A DNA stretch of 64,000 nt from Pseudoalteromonas sp. (GTDB taxonomy: Bacteria; Pseudomonadota; Gammaproteobacteria; Enterobacterales; Alteromonadaceae): the NCBI RefSeq assembly GCF_018402495.1, contig NZ_JAGYIU010000001.1, positions 744,001-808,000 on the forward strand. Direction: 5' to 3'. How positions within the stretch are numbered: the stretch's first letter is position 1; each line of letters opens with the position of its first letter. The notes beneath the pieces are model-generated. The model was not told where the DNA came from. It saw only the letters and a program-made list of their open reading frames with translations, and ran no database searches. This document shows positions 9,720-19,637 of the stretch, piece by piece. The translations under genes and the position numbers were made by a program.

Positions 9720-11597
9720 ATGACACACACAATGAAAAAAAGAGTTTATATACCACTGCTGTTATCTAGCCTATTACTTGGGCAAGGCTGCAGTGATGAT
9801 GATAAAAACACAGCAGTAAACCCAGCTGTTGCTCAAACTGAACCAGTAAAGCCAGTGGTTTATCAAGTATTCACCCGTTTATTTGGTAATACTAAAACCG
9901 CAAACATTCCGTGGGGTACTAAAGAGCAAAATGGCGTGGGTAAGTTTGCTGATTTTAACGATGCTGCGCTTCAAGGCATTAAAGAGTTGGGTACTACGCA
10001 TGTTTGGTATACCGGCGTTTTACATCATGCCTTAGTGGGTGATTACACCGAATATGGTATTAACCAAGATGATCCTGATGTGGTTAAAGGTCGTGCAGGC
10101 TCGCCCTATGCAATTAAAGATTATTACGATGTAAACCCTGATTTGGCCATTAATGTAACTAATAGGCTTGAAGAGTTTAGTGCGTTAATTGAACGTACTC
10201 ACGCGCAGGGAATGAAAGTGATAATAGACATTGTGCCAAACCATGTAGCTCGTAATTATCATTCAACAGCTAAACCTAAGGGCGTGAAAGACTTTGGCGA
10301 AGACGACGATACCAGCGTAGAGTATGCGCGCGATAACAACTTTTACTATGTTACTGGGCAGTCATTTGCCGTACCAACCAGCGTACACTACCAAGTGCTA
10401 GGCGGTAATGCCCACCCATTAGCCGACGGCAAATTTAATGAAACCCCAGCAAAATGGACCGGTAATGGTGCGCGTGCCCCTAAACCCGACATAAACGACT
10501 GGTACGAAACAGTTAAAGTTAACTACGGCGTTAAACCTGACGGCAGTTACGACTTTCCCACTTTACCTAAGGCACTCGAAAACCAAGATTACCGTGCCCA
10601 TTACGCCTTTTGGCAAGATAAAGCGTTGCCTAATAGCTGGTACAAATTTAGAAATATCGCACTTTATTGGTTAGACAAAGGGGTAGATGGCTTTCGTTAT
10701 GATATGGCCGAAATGGTGCCAGTTGAATTTTGGAGTTTTTTAAATTCATCAATAAAAATGCATAAACCGGATGCGTTTTTACTCGCCGAGGTTTACAACC
10801 CATTAATGTACCGTGCCTACATTCATCAAGGGAAAATGGATTACTTGTATGACAAAGTAGGCTTTTACGACACCTTAAAAGCCATAATGCAAAACAAGCA
10901 ACCCGCCAACACCTTGTTTAGTGCCCAGCAACAAGTGGCAGACATTGAGCAACATATGCTGCACTTTTTAGAAAACCATGACGAACAACGTATCGCAAGC
11001 CCTGATTTTGCCGGTGATGCTGCATGGGGTAAGCCTGCTATGGTGGTGTCTCATTTAATAAGCCGCTCACCAACGTTACTTTATTTTGGCCAAGATGTGG
11101 GGGAAGACGGCTCAGAAAACGCAGGGTTTGGGACGGCAACCCGGACCAGTATTTTTGATTACATAGGTGTGCCTGCGCATCAAGCATGGATGAATAACGG
11201 TAAGTTTGATGGCGGTCAGTTAACAACTGAACAAGTGCAATTACGCCAATATTATATTTCAATTATGGCGCTTAACGACTTACCAGCGATTGTGGCCGGT
11301 GATATGAGCCCATTAATGGTGACTGGCAGCGATAGCGTGATTGGTTTTGCGCGCACGTTAGGCCAACAATCACTTTGGGTACTAAGTAACTTTAGCCAAC
11401 AAGCTCAAACCGTTACCGTTACATTAACGCCAGAGCAGGCAACAACATTTAAAGCGAATTCAACATTACATGACCTTTTAGAGACGCATAACGCTGTTTT
11501 GGTTAGTGCCGATCAACAAAATACCACATTTACTCTGACCCTTGATGCACTTGGCAGTGCGGTTTTAACGAATAAGGCTGAAAATGAATCACAATAA
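9720..11597 (+). CDS. Lipoprotein alpha-amylase-family glycoside hydrolase (GH13)
   Basis: 625 residues with a lipoprotein signal peptide and lipobox LLGQGC, so it is anchored to a membrane, probably facing the cell surface or periplasm. The GH13 catalytic triad can be placed: GFRYDMAEM with nucleophile Asp328, LAEVYNP with acid/base Glu357, and ENHDEQR with Asp421. DIVPNHVARNYH is conserved region I. It probably cuts alpha-1,4-glucans into oligosaccharides. An alternative start at 9732 (MKKRVYI) gives an equally good signal peptide, and no clear ribosome site separates the two. Its last 14 bases overlap the transporter gene, showing translational coupling. Confidence 0.88.
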   Translation: MTHTMKKRVYIPLLLSSLLLGQGCSDDDKNTAVNPAVAQTEPVKPVVYQVFTRLFGNTKTANIPWGTKEQNGVGKFADFNDAALQGIKELGTTHVWYTGVLHHALVGDYTEYGINQDDPDVVKGRAGSPYAIKDYYDVNPDLAINVTNRLEEFSALIERTHAQGMKVIIDIVPNHVARNYHSTAKPKGVKDFGEDDDTSVEYARDNNFYYVTGQSFAVPTSVHYQVLGGNAHPLADGKFNETPAKWTGNGARAPKPDINDWYETVKVNYGVKPDGSYDFPTLPKALENQDYRAHYAFWQDKALPNSWYKFRNIALYWLDKGVDGFRYDMAEMVPVEFWSFLNSSIKMHKPDAFLLAEVYNPLMYRAYIHQGKMDYLYDKVGFYDTLKAIMQNKQPANTLFSAQQQVADIEQHMLHFLENHDEQRIASPDFAGDAAWGKPAMVVSHLISRSPTLLYFGQDVGEDGSENAGFGTATRTSIFDYIGVPAHQAWMNNGKFDGGQLTTEQVQLRQYYISIMALNDLPAIVAGDMSPLMVTGSDSVIGFARTLGQQSLWVLSNFSQQAQTVTVTLTPEQATTFKANSTLHDLLETHNAVLVSADQQNTTFTLTLDALGSAVLTNKAENESQ

Positions 11598-13074
11598 AAA
11601 CAAACCGGATTTAAGCTTTTGGCAAATATGGAATATGTGCTTTGGCTTTTTAGGCATTCAATTTGGTTTTGCACTACAAAACGGTAACGTAAGCCGAATA
11701 TTTCAAACCCTTGGTGCAAACATTGATGATATTCCTATTTTGTGGATTGCCGCGCCGTTGACGGGGTTAATTGTGCAGCCAATTATTGGTTATTGGAGCG
11801 ATAAAACCTGGGGTAAATTAGGTCGACGTCGACCATTCTTTTTATACGGCGCTATTTTAACCACGCTATCATTATTTATTATGCCAAACTCACCCACGCT
11901 TTGGATTGCAGCGGGAATGTTATGGATAATGGATGCCTCTATCAATGTCACTATGGAACCCTTTAGGGCGCTGGTTGGCGATAACCTGCCAAATAAGCAG
12001 CGTGCCAAAGGCTATGCCATGCAAAGCTTTTTTATTGGTGTTGGTGCTGTGGTTGCTTCTGCACTGCCTTGGATGATGACCAACTGGTTTGATATTGCCA
12101 ATACCGCAGCCGCTGGGCAAATTCCTGATTCTGTAAAGTATTCATTTTACTTGGGTGGGGTTATTTTATTTATTGCCGTGGGTTGGACCATTTTAACCAC
12201 CAAAGAATATTCACCTGAACAACTCGCTGCTTTTAACGAGCAAGACAACCATCAAGCACACGAAGCTGTAGCCAATAACGTTAACTTTAATAAAGGAGGC
12301 GTTATTTTCACTTTATTAGGTTTAGCTGTACTAGGGCTTGTAACAGGGCTGAATCTCGAAAAAGAGCTGTACTTACTGGCTGCTGGTTTAGTGAGCTTTG
12401 GCGTTATTCAATTTATTGCCGCGGCATTAAAAGCTAAGCAACACACCGCTGGTGGGTTTTACCAAGTAATAAACGATGTGTTCACCATGCCAGATACCAT
12501 GAAGCAACTAGCGTGGGTGCAATTTTTTAGCTGGTTTGCGTTGTTTGCTATGTGGATTTATACCACCTCAGCGGTAACCAGTTTTCATTATGGCAGTAGC
12601 GATACCAGTTCAGCGGCATATAACAACGGTGCAGACTGGGTCGGTATTTTATTTGCCGCTTATAATGGCTTTGCTGCTATTGCTGCTTTATGTATCCCGA
12701 TCATCGTTAAACGTGTTGGTATAAAAATAGCGCATGCGCTTAACCTTATTTTAGGTGCGTTAGGTTTAGCCAGCTTTATGTTTATAAACGATCCAAGCTT
12801 ACTGATTTGGCCCATGATTGGCGTGGGGTTTGCGTGGGCGTCTATTTTGTCATTGCCTTACGCCATGTTAAGTACCTCAGTACCGAGCCACAAAATGGGC
12901 GTATTTATGGGAATATTTAACTTTTTTATCGTCATCCCGCAGCTCTTAGCGGCCAGTGTACTGGGGCTTATTTTACGCCATTTCTTCGATAATCAACCTA
13001 TTTATGCACTGATACTGGGCGCGGTGTCTTTGGTACTTGCTGCTGTTGCTGTATTGCGTGTTAAACAGTCTTAA
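11584..13074 (+). CDS. Sugar/cation symporter of the GPH/MFS type, probable maltose or maltodextrin permease
   Basis: 496 residues with about 12 hydrophobic segments. The motif PIIGYWSDKTWGKLGRRRPF is the loop 2-3 signature of the glycoside-pentoside-hexuronide and sucrose/maltose permease group. It should bring maltose or short maltodextrins into the cytoplasm, where the GH13 glucosidase at 2.9-4.5 kb could act. It starts inside the end of the amylase gene and is followed within 15 bases by the glucoamylase gene, so it belongs to the same operon. The exact sugar cannot be read from the sequence. Confidence 0.88.
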   Translation: MNHNKNKPDLSFWQIWNMCFGFLGIQFGFALQNGNVSRIFQTLGANIDDIPILWIAAPLTGLIVQPIIGYWSDKTWGKLGRRRPFFLYGAILTTLSLFIMPNSPTLWIAAGMLWIMDASINVTMEPFRALVGDNLPNKQRAKGYAMQSFFIGVGAVVASALPWMMTNWFDIANTAAAGQIPDSVKYSFYLGGVILFIAVGWTILTTKEYSPEQLAAFNEQDNHQAHEAVANNVNFNKGGVIFTLLGLAVLGLVTGLNLEKELYLLAAGLVSFGVIQFIAAALKAKQHTAGGFYQVINDVFTMPDTMKQLAWVQFFSWFALFAMWIYTTSAVTSFHYGSSDTSSAAYNNGADWVGILFAAYNGFAAIAALCIPIIVKRVGIKIAHALNLILGALGLASFMFINDPSLLIWPMIGVGFAWASILSLPYAMLSTSVPSHKMGVFMGIFNFFIVIPQLLAASVLGLILRHFFDNQPIYALILGAVSLVLAAVAVLRVKQS

Positions 13075-13088
13075 TTTAAGGGTCTAAA

Positions 13089-15494
13089 ATGAAAAAATAT
13101 AACCTCATTACCGCGACTTTATTAGCTGTGGGTTTAGCTGCCTGTGGCGCGCAAAATACGCAAACCAATACTGGGGTGCAAACCTCAGTAAGTGCACCTG
13201 GCGCACCCGGCGTAGAGCCATTTTGGGCGTATTCGGGCAAAACCGGTATTGGTACATCGTTTGAGCAATACCAAGATGGCCAATACAGTGATAGCGCCGC
13301 CACTGGCACAGTGTCAAAAGTATGGTTTTCGATTGCCAAAGGCATGATCACCGAAACCATGTTTGGGCTTATTCACCAAGCACAAATTAAAGACATGCAA
13401 TTTATAGTGGTGGGCAAAGATTTTACAGTCACCGAAGCGGACGATTTAGACGTTACCATTGACTACTTGTACAAAGACGACAAAGGCCGCCCGTTATCAT
13501 TGGCTTACAAAGTAACAAGCAAAGACAAACAAGGGCGCTTTAGCCTCGAAAAACACATATTTACTGATCCAGACGGGCAAACGTTATTTGTGCGCAGTAT
13601 TTTTAATACCGAGCTTGAAGGCGTAAACGCTTTTGTTACCGTTAACCCTTACATAAACAATAACGGCTTAGATGATTTTGCAAAAACCACCGAGCAAGGC
13701 TTGGTTGCATGGCAAGATGATAATTATTTAACATTACAAAGCGCACAGCCATTTAAACAAACAAGTGTCGGTTTTACGGGCGTAAGTGACGGTTTAAGCC
13801 AGCTTAAAACAACTCAGCAGCTTACCCAACTTTATAAAAATACCGGCGAGCAATCGGGTAATGTGAGTTTATTGGCAGAGCTAGGTGAAATTGGCAAAAA
13901 TACGCAGTTTGATTTAACCCTGAGTTTTGGCAACAGCGAGCAAGCTAGCTTTAAAGAAGGCCAAGCAAGTTTAGCCCGTGGTTACCAAACTGTGCTTGAT
14001 AACTACAATGGTAAAGGTGAGGCGATAGGCTGGCAGGATTACCTCAACAGCCTAGCCCCGCTTGAAAGCCTAGTTAGCAGCACCACAGATCAGGGTAAAT
14101 TACTCTACACCAGCGCCTTGGTACTAAAAGCACAAGAAGATAAAACCCATGCAGGGGCGCTTATTGCGTCTTTATCTAACCCATGGGGCGAAACCGTATC
14201 GGCTAAAACCGGCTCTACCGGTTATAAAGCAGTATGGGTACGCGACTTTTACCAAGTTGCCATGGCCTTTATGGCAATAGGCGATACTGCAACCGCTAAA
14301 ACCGCATTTGAATATTTAGATAAAGTACAAGTAAACAGCAAAACCCCGGGCAATAAAGGTGATACAGGTTGGTTTTTACAAAAAACACACGTTGACGGCG
14401 AGCTTGAATGGGTAGGCGTACAGCTAGATCAAACAGCCATGCCTATTATGCTGGCGTGGAAGCTTCATCAAGCTGATGTATTAACCGATGGCGAACTAAC
14501 TGATTGGTATACCCGTATGTTAAAACCCGCAGCTGATTTTTTAGTGGATGGCGGGCGCGCTAAAATTTTGTGGAACGACACACAAATAACGCCACCGGCC
14601 ACGCAACAAGAGCGCTGGGAAGAGCAAGAGGGGTATTCGCCATCAACCACCGCTGCGGTTATAGCCGGATTAATTACCGCCGCCGACATAGCCAACATGG
14701 CGGGTGATGAAGCCAATGCCAAACGCTACCTTGCAACCGCAAAAAGTTATAATGCCGACATTGAAAACACCATGTTTACAACCCAAGGCAACCTTGACTC
14801 AACAGCAAGCGACGGCGAATATTTTATTCGTATTGGCCAAGATAAAGACGCCAACTCAAACACTAAAATTAATGCCAATAATGGCCGTGAAGGCTTTAAT
14901 AAAAAGCAAATTCTCGATGGTGGCTTTTTAGAGCTGGTACGTTATGGGGTGCGCGATGCACTTGCCCCCAGCATTGTTAAAACTTTACCTGAGTATGATG
15001 ATCAAACCTTAGAAGATAACTTGCAAGTGCATTACACATTTGAGTTTGCCGACGGCTCAGGCACTTTCTCAGGCTATCGCCGCTATGGCAACGACGGTTA
15101 CGGTGAAGACGAAATAACGGGCACAAACTACGCGCAAGGCGGTATAAAAACCCCAGGGCAACGTGGGCGAGTATGGCCGTTTTTTACCGGTGAGCGAGGT
15201 CATTATGAAATTGCTGCTGCCAATGCCACAAATAGCCTTGATACCGCTAAGCAAAACGCCATTAAAAATACCTATGTAAAAGGCATGGAAACATTTGCTA
15301 ACCAAGGATTTATGCTACCAGAGCAAGTATGGGATGGCGTAGGGGTTAACAAAGCAGGGTATAAACTAGGCGAGGGCACTAACTCAGCCACACCACTGGC
15401 GTGGACCCATGCTGAATACATTAAACTACTTCGTTCATTACACGACAAGCAAGTGTGGGATCATTACCCAATAGTTGAACACGCACTGCAATAA
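13089..15494 (+). CDS. Lipoprotein glucoamylase (GH15, glucan 1,4-alpha-glucosidase)
   Basis: 801 residues. The signal peptide ends in lipobox LAAC, giving a lipoprotein. The N-terminal third is the beta-sandwich domain of bacterial glucoamylase/glucodextranase, and the rest is the (alpha/alpha)6 barrel. ERWEEQEGYSPST carries the probable general acid Glu511, and PEQVWDG near the end carries the probable general base Glu745. It would release glucose from the non-reducing ends of glucans outside the inner membrane. It lies 14 bases after the symporter gene, with AAGGG before the ATG. Confidence 0.9.
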   Translation: MKKYNLITATLLAVGLAACGAQNTQTNTGVQTSVSAPGAPGVEPFWAYSGKTGIGTSFEQYQDGQYSDSAATGTVSKVWFSIAKGMITETMFGLIHQAQIKDMQFIVVGKDFTVTEADDLDVTIDYLYKDDKGRPLSLAYKVTSKDKQGRFSLEKHIFTDPDGQTLFVRSIFNTELEGVNAFVTVNPYINNNGLDDFAKTTEQGLVAWQDDNYLTLQSAQPFKQTSVGFTGVSDGLSQLKTTQQLTQLYKNTGEQSGNVSLLAELGEIGKNTQFDLTLSFGNSEQASFKEGQASLARGYQTVLDNYNGKGEAIGWQDYLNSLAPLESLVSSTTDQGKLLYTSALVLKAQEDKTHAGALIASLSNPWGETVSAKTGSTGYKAVWVRDFYQVAMAFMAIGDTATAKTAFEYLDKVQVNSKTPGNKGDTGWFLQKTHVDGELEWVGVQLDQTAMPIMLAWKLHQADVLTDGELTDWYTRMLKPAADFLVDGGRAKILWNDTQITPPATQQERWEEQEGYSPSTTAAVIAGLITAADIANMAGDEANAKRYLATAKSYNADIENTMFTTQGNLDSTASDGEYFIRIGQDKDANSNTKINANNGREGFNKKQILDGGFLELVRYGVRDALAPSIVKTLPEYDDQTLEDNLQVHYTFEFADGSGTFSGYRRYGNDGYGEDEITGTNYAQGGIKTPGQRGRVWPFFTGERGHYEIAAANATNSLDTAKQNAIKNTYVKGMETFANQGFMLPEQVWDGVGVNKAGYKLGEGTNSATPLAWTHAEYIKLLRSLHDKQVWDHYPIVEHALQ

Positions 15495-15566
15495 CCTTTA
15501 TCAGCAAATGACTAGCCGTAGTAACGTACGGCTAGGCGCATTTATTAAAATAATAACGGAGATGCA

Positions 15567-17282
15567 ATGAAAACTTTTACCTTGAGTGCGTTGGCCCTCG
15601 CTTTAATGTTAACGGGCTGCCAAAGCGCACCCACAACCAACACACAAAATACGAATACAGCCGCTACGGCGCAAATCAGTGGCGAACAACACGCCACACC
15701 ATGGTGGCAAAGCGCGATATTTTATCAAATTTGGCCACGTAGCTTTTATGACAGCGACGGTGACGGCCATGGCGACTTTAACGGCATGACTAAAAAGCTG
15801 CCGTATTTACAAGAGCTCGGCGTTAATGCTTTGTGGCTAACCCCCATGTTTGAAGCGCCGTCGTACCATGGTTACGACTTTACTGAGTTTTACCAAGTAG
15901 AAAACGACTACGGCAGCATGGCAGAGTTTGAAGCCTTTATAAAAGCCGCTGACGACAAAGGCATGAAGGTGATACTCGATTTAGTGATTAACCATATTTC
16001 AAGCAAACACCCATGGTTTAAACGCTCAGCAAACGGCGAGCGCCCATACAGTGACTACTTTGTGTGGCGTGACGACTTGCCAAAAGCCGGAAGTGGTTGG
16101 GGACATGCTTGGAGTGATAACGACCAACCCGATGCCGTATGGCATTGGAGCGAAACCCGCCAGCAATATTACTATGGCGCGTTTGGTGCCAGCCAACCTG
16201 ATTTAAATTTACGCCACCCCGACGTGATTGCTGAAATGGAAAAAATGGCCAAGTTTTGGCTCGATAAAGGCGTAGCAGGCTTTAGATTAGACGCCGTACG
16301 CTTTGCCATGGAAAGCGGCGGCAATGCGCAAGCCGACACAGACGAAACTATTGCCTACTGGCAGCGCTTTAATCAGTATGTAAAAAGTGTTGATCCAGAC
16401 GCGTACTTAGTCGGTGAAGCATGGGCCGATATTCCTGTTGCAGCAAAATATTACGGCGATGGCAAAGGGCTCGATCAAGGTTTTGACTTTGAAGTGGGCT
16501 ATAAAATTCTTGGCTTATTAAAGCCAGACGCCAGTGGCGAAGCGCAATTTGGCACCATGCAATCTAACCAGCAAAAAAATACGGTTGATGCCAATGTGCT
16601 CAAACAAAATTTACAACAGCGTATAGACTCGAGCGCACCACTTGACTTTTTTACACCGTTTTTAACCAATCACGACCAAGAGCGAGTGGCGTATCAACTA
16701 GCAGAGCACGACGAAAAAGCAAAACTTGCCGCCGCCATGTTATTTAGCTCACCGGGCACCCCCTATATTTACTACGGTGAAGAAATTGGCTTAACACAAG
16801 GTGGCACAGGTCACGACGTTTATAAACGCGCGCCAATGCAGTGGGACAACAGCAATCAAGCCGGCTTTACCACAGCTAAAACGAGCTGGGTTGAACACAG
16901 TGAATTATTTGGTAAAGACTTTGCCAGCTGGTGGCCAGCATTTTTAGCCAAGCAACTTGCAGCAGCAGATCGCAGCGTAGCCGCCCAGCAAGCAAAGCCA
17001 GACTCTATTTGGCAGCTATATAAATTATTAATCACGCAGAAAAAACAGCGCCCAGAGCTCGGCATTAAAGGCAGTTATACGTTAACTCAGCACAACAACG
17101 GCCTAGTTGAAATAACCCGTGAGTTAAACGGCAGTAAAAGTGTGTTCGTGCTTAATTTAACGGCTAACCCACAAACTGTTGCTAACATCGCTCGTGACGG
17201 TTTAACCGCCAGTTGGCAACACGACCTCAATGGCGAGCAACTCGCCGCCTATGGTTTGTTGTTGCTAAACAACACACTGTAA
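15567..17282 (+). CDS. Lipoprotein alpha-amylase or alpha-glucosidase (GH13)
   Basis: 571 residues. It has a lipoprotein signal peptide (lipobox LTGC), GGAG before the start codon and a complete GH13 core: DLVINH (region I), GFRLDAVRF with nucleophile Asp242, LVGEAWAD with acid/base Glu284, and TNHDQER with Asp370. The opening WWQSAIFYQIWPRSF is typical of enzymes acting on short oligosaccharides. It is the last gene of the amylase operon and ends at a strong terminator. It differs from the first amylase in domain detail, so the pair probably divide polymer and oligomer work. Confidence 0.9.
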   Translation: MKTFTLSALALALMLTGCQSAPTTNTQNTNTAATAQISGEQHATPWWQSAIFYQIWPRSFYDSDGDGHGDFNGMTKKLPYLQELGVNALWLTPMFEAPSYHGYDFTEFYQVENDYGSMAEFEAFIKAADDKGMKVILDLVINHISSKHPWFKRSANGERPYSDYFVWRDDLPKAGSGWGHAWSDNDQPDAVWHWSETRQQYYYGAFGASQPDLNLRHPDVIAEMEKMAKFWLDKGVAGFRLDAVRFAMESGGNAQADTDETIAYWQRFNQYVKSVDPDAYLVGEAWADIPVAAKYYGDGKGLDQGFDFEVGYKILGLLKPDASGEAQFGTMQSNQQKNTVDANVLKQNLQQRIDSSAPLDFFTPFLTNHDQERVAYQLAEHDEKAKLAAAMLFSSPGTPYIYYGEEIGLTQGGTGHDVYKRAPMQWDNSNQAGFTTAKTSWVEHSELFGKDFASWWPAFLAKQLAAADRSVAAQQAKPDSIWQLYKLLITQKKQRPELGIKGSYTLTQHNNGLVEITRELNGSKSVFVLNLTANPQTVANIARDGLTASWQHDLNGEQLAAYGLLLLNNTL

Positions 17283-17290
17283 ATAAAACA

Positions 17291-17333
17291 CACACAAAAG
17301 GGGCTAACATGCGTTAGTCCCTTTTGTGTAAAA
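17291..17333 (+). terminator. Strong terminator ending the starch operon
   Basis: ACACAAAAGGG...CTAAC pairs with GTTAG...CCCTTTTGTGT. The long stem has a four-base loop. Confidence 0.85.
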
Positions 17334-17415
17334 GTGCCTTAATTGAATTACCTCAAAATTATAGCGCACTTTTAAAGCTTATTAGATTAGATAAAAAATC
17401 TTTTAAATTAATACT

Positions 17416-18393
17416 TTATAATATTTTACTTAGTGGGCTAATTACCCCGTTCGCGCCTTGTTGTAAAACATGAGTGTATATTTGTGTGGTGCGAACATCG
17501 CTATGGCCAAGTTGTTCTTGCACGGTGCGTATATCTGCACCAGATTCAAGTAAGTGGGTAGCGAACGAGTGCCGTAGTGTATGGCAGGTAACATTTTTTT
17601 GAATTTTTGCCAGCTTTGCTGCCTGTTTAATTGCTTTACGAACCGTTGTTTCATCAATATGGTGGCGACGCAGCTTTTTACTTTCTGGGTCCATGCTTAA
17701 CTGGGCAGAAGGAAACAAATATTGCCAGCTCATTTCATAAGGAGCCGCTGGGTATTTTCTAGCTAATGCATTCGCAAGCCAGACACCGGCATAGTCTGTT
17801 GTTTGTTTGTCTCGATGCCAGTAGTCATTTACCAAGTGACTTTGGCTGCGCAACAACGGCAGTAGTTCGAGTGCTAATATTACTCTGCGGTTTGTATTGC
17901 CTTTGCCCTGCCAAATCATTAATGAGACATAGTCATAATCGACATCTTTTACCCGTAGCCTTACAGCTTCCATTAAACGTAGACCACTACCGTAAAGTAA
18001 CTGAGCGATAAGTTTATACTTTGGATCCATTGCCAATAATAAACGCTGCATTTCTTCACGGGTCAGTACTACAGGTAATTTAGGTGGCACGAGTGATTTA
18101 TTAAAATTCATCTTAAGTGATAACGGCCGATTAATAATATGACGGTATAAAAATACCAAAGCATTTAAAGCCGTTGCCTGAGTTTTCATTGCAACATTAC
18201 GCTGATTACTTAAATAAGATAAGAATTGCTCAACCTCCAACTCTGCCAATTGCGCCGGATGTTTTTTAGCATGGTATAAAATGTAAAATTTTATCCAATA
18301 TTGATAAGTGTCTATAGTACACTTGGCATAACGACGCGTTATCATAAAGTCACGGATGGATTCTAAAAATACAGAAGCCATAATCTGTTCCAT
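17416..18393 (-). CDS. intI: Integron integrase IntI (intact)
   Basis: 325-residue tyrosine recombinase that inserts and excises gene cassettes at attI and attC. The catalytic residues are in place: Arg in GSGLRLMEA, His-x-x-Arg in [11 protein letters not shown], His in LGHSDVRTTQ, and the nucleophile Tyr in QIYTHVL. The segment [20 protein letters not shown] is the extra patch-III region found in integron integrases and not in XerCD, so the class is clear. It reads away from the cassette array, the normal integron layout. A LexA box lies a few bases upstream. A second, broken copy is at 47.2-48.06 kb. Confidence 0.93.
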   Translation of the reverse strand: MEQIMASVFLESIRDFMITRRYAKCTIDTYQYWIKFYILYHAKKHPAQLAELEVEQFLSYLSNQRNVAMKTQATALNALVFLYRHIINRPLSLKMNFNKSLVPPKLPVVLTREEMQRLLLAMDPKYKLIAQLLYGSGLRLMEAVRLRVKDVDYDYVSLMIWQGKGNTNRRVILALELLPLLRSQSHLVNDYWHRDKQTTDYAGVWLANALARKYPAAPYEMSWQYLFPSAQLSMDPESKKLRRHHIDETTVRKAIKQAAKLAKIQKNVTCHTLRHSFATHLLESGADIRTVQEQLGHSDVRTTQIYTHVLQQGANGVISPLSKIL

Positions 18394-18399
18394 TTATTG

Positions 18400-18415
18400 C
18401 TGTATATATAAACAG
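18400..18415. promoter_or_regulatory. LexA (SOS) box before intI
   Basis: CTGTATATATAAACAG fits CTGT-N8-ACAG exactly and lies seven bases upstream of the intI start codon. LexA repression would make cassette recombination respond to DNA damage, as known for several integron integrases. Confidence 0.8.
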
Positions 18416-18479
18416 TAGTTGTATTTAGTTTTTTTCAACAACTCGCGGGATTATTTCTTGTATTTTACAACAACAAAAA

Positions 18480-18602
18480 AACAACAAATATAAATCCCTT
18501 GATTTACATTAAGATACAGAGTTAAACTTAAAATATTAAAAAACTCAAAGGATTTTATATCTGCAACTTGCGGGTTTAGATCCTTTGAATAAGCTGTTAA
18601 GC
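18480..18602 (+). other. attI integration site of the first platform
   Basis: The junction GTTAAGC (18596-18602) matches GTTRRRY, with cleavage expected after G18596. The sequence to its left is nearly identical to that before the second platform's junction (48260) and diverges exactly at the core, which is how attI-cassette junctions look. The outer limit of attI is approximate. Confidence 0.75.
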
Positions 18603-18606
18603 CTCT

Positions 18607-19203
18607 ATGAATATTGAGCATTATCATAAATTCCTGATTTTCCAAGACTCAGGCCTAAAGAAGAAAGCTACCGAGTCTCTACGTGGTTTTATCTCTTCTT
18701 TTGAGAGCAGTGGGGATATTGATGATTGGGTTTGGGGAAACCTCGCTGATCTTGGATCTAACCCCAGCTCACGCGTAAGGCACGAAATATTTCATGAGCT
18801 GGTTTACCCAGTTCTTAAAGCTGGCTATATCGAAGGTGACTTCGCTTCAACACTTTGGCTAGCGAAGCTAATACAAAATATCTACCAAGCACCAAAAACT
18901 CACGAGGAATTGGCGTGGGTTTCAGAAATGGAATTGCTCCGTAAGTGTCATGCACTTAAACCAGAAAACGACGAAGCTAGGCTGTTGTTGCTTGAATGCA
19001 TAGTGAAGTGGCTTCAGTATAGTGAGCACGAGTGGCCGAGCGGTATACTCTATGGCAATGATGGTGCCACACTGGAGCAATGCGAGGAGATTACTCAAGA
19101 AATTGAACTGGTTCTAAGCTTAGATAAAGAGTACCAATATAGTGAGTTCATCAAACAATACACAAAAAAGCTGGTTCAGTACCGGGCCAGGCTTAACAAG
19201 TAA
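18607..19203 (+). CDS. Integron cassette protein 1, unknown (198 aa)
   Basis: This gene fills the first cassette (18597-19242), starting ten bases after the attI junction, a short leader typical of cassettes. The product is acidic and probably soluble, rich in Trp and Leu (for example DDWVWGNLADLG and HEWPSGILYGNDG), with no signal peptide or membrane segment. Its C-terminal codons overlap the R'' core of its attC. No family is recognised; the helical, repeat-like spacing of leucines suggests an alpha-helical protein. The correct cassette ends make it very likely a real gene. Confidence 0.7.
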   Translation: MNIEHYHKFLIFQDSGLKKKATESLRGFISSFESSGDIDDWVWGNLADLGSNPSSRVRHEIFHELVYPVLKAGYIEGDFASTLWLAKLIQNIYQAPKTHEELAWVSEMELLRKCHALKPENDEARLLLLECIVKWLQYSEHEWPSGILYGNDGATLEQCEEITQEIELVLSLDKEYQYSEFIKQYTKKLVQYRARLNK

Positions 19204-19248
19204 AGCAAGCCGACGCAAAAAGACGCGCGGCTTCTTTAGGCGTTATAT
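19191..19248 (+). repeat. attC site of cassette 1
   Basis: R'' GCTTAAC (19191-19197) is the exact reverse complement of the cassette's own start GTTAAGC. R' is GTTATAT (19242-19248). The arms AAGCCGACGC and GCGCGGCTT pair with an unpaired base, as expected for a 58-bp attC. Confidence 0.85.
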
Positions 19249-19300
19249 TTTTTCTGCACAACTTGTGCAATTTTTAGTTTCACTACCAACAGGAGTTATA

Positions 19301-19636
19301 ATGAAACTTAGTAGTAAATTAGTCCTAACCTTAGGTCTATTATCCTCAGCTGTAATCGCAAGCGAATACAGCTCTCCATTAGAAAATGTCGAAGTTTATA
19401 AAACTGAATTATCAACTTTATCAATTCAAAACTTTTCAAATGAAAAAATTGAGGTTGACCTTTATGGTGAAACTTTCAATTTAACTCCTGCGTCTGGAGT
19501 TCAATTTGAGTGTTCTGGTTACGACAATCTTGAACTTCAAATTAAGAACAACGACCACGAATACTTTGAGGTACCTTGCAAGTCCCGTGTAGTGTTCACG
19601 GAATCATTTACTAATCAATATGCGCAAGGAGAATAA
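19301..19636 (+). CDS. Cassette 2, first protein: exported hypothetical (111 aa)
   Basis: The start is set by AGGAG ten bases before the ATG at 19301. A Sec signal peptide (MKLSSKLVLTLGLLSSAVIA, then SEYSS) leads to a small beta-rich mature domain of about 90 residues with two cysteines (FECSG, EVPCKS). No family is recognised. It is followed after a single base by a lipoprotein gene inside the same cassette, so the two are translated together and may act together at the cell envelope. Confidence 0.7.
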   Translation: MKLSSKLVLTLGLLSSAVIASEYSSPLENVEVYKTELSTLSIQNFSNEKIEVDLYGETFNLTPASGVQFECSGYDNLELQIKNNDHEYFEVPCKSRVVFTESFTNQYAQGE

Positions 19637-19637
19637 C

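Noticed and set aside
17416..18393. XerC/XerD or phage integrase instead of an integron integrase
   Set aside because: The extra patch-III region, the attI junction and matching attC cores downstream fit an integron only.
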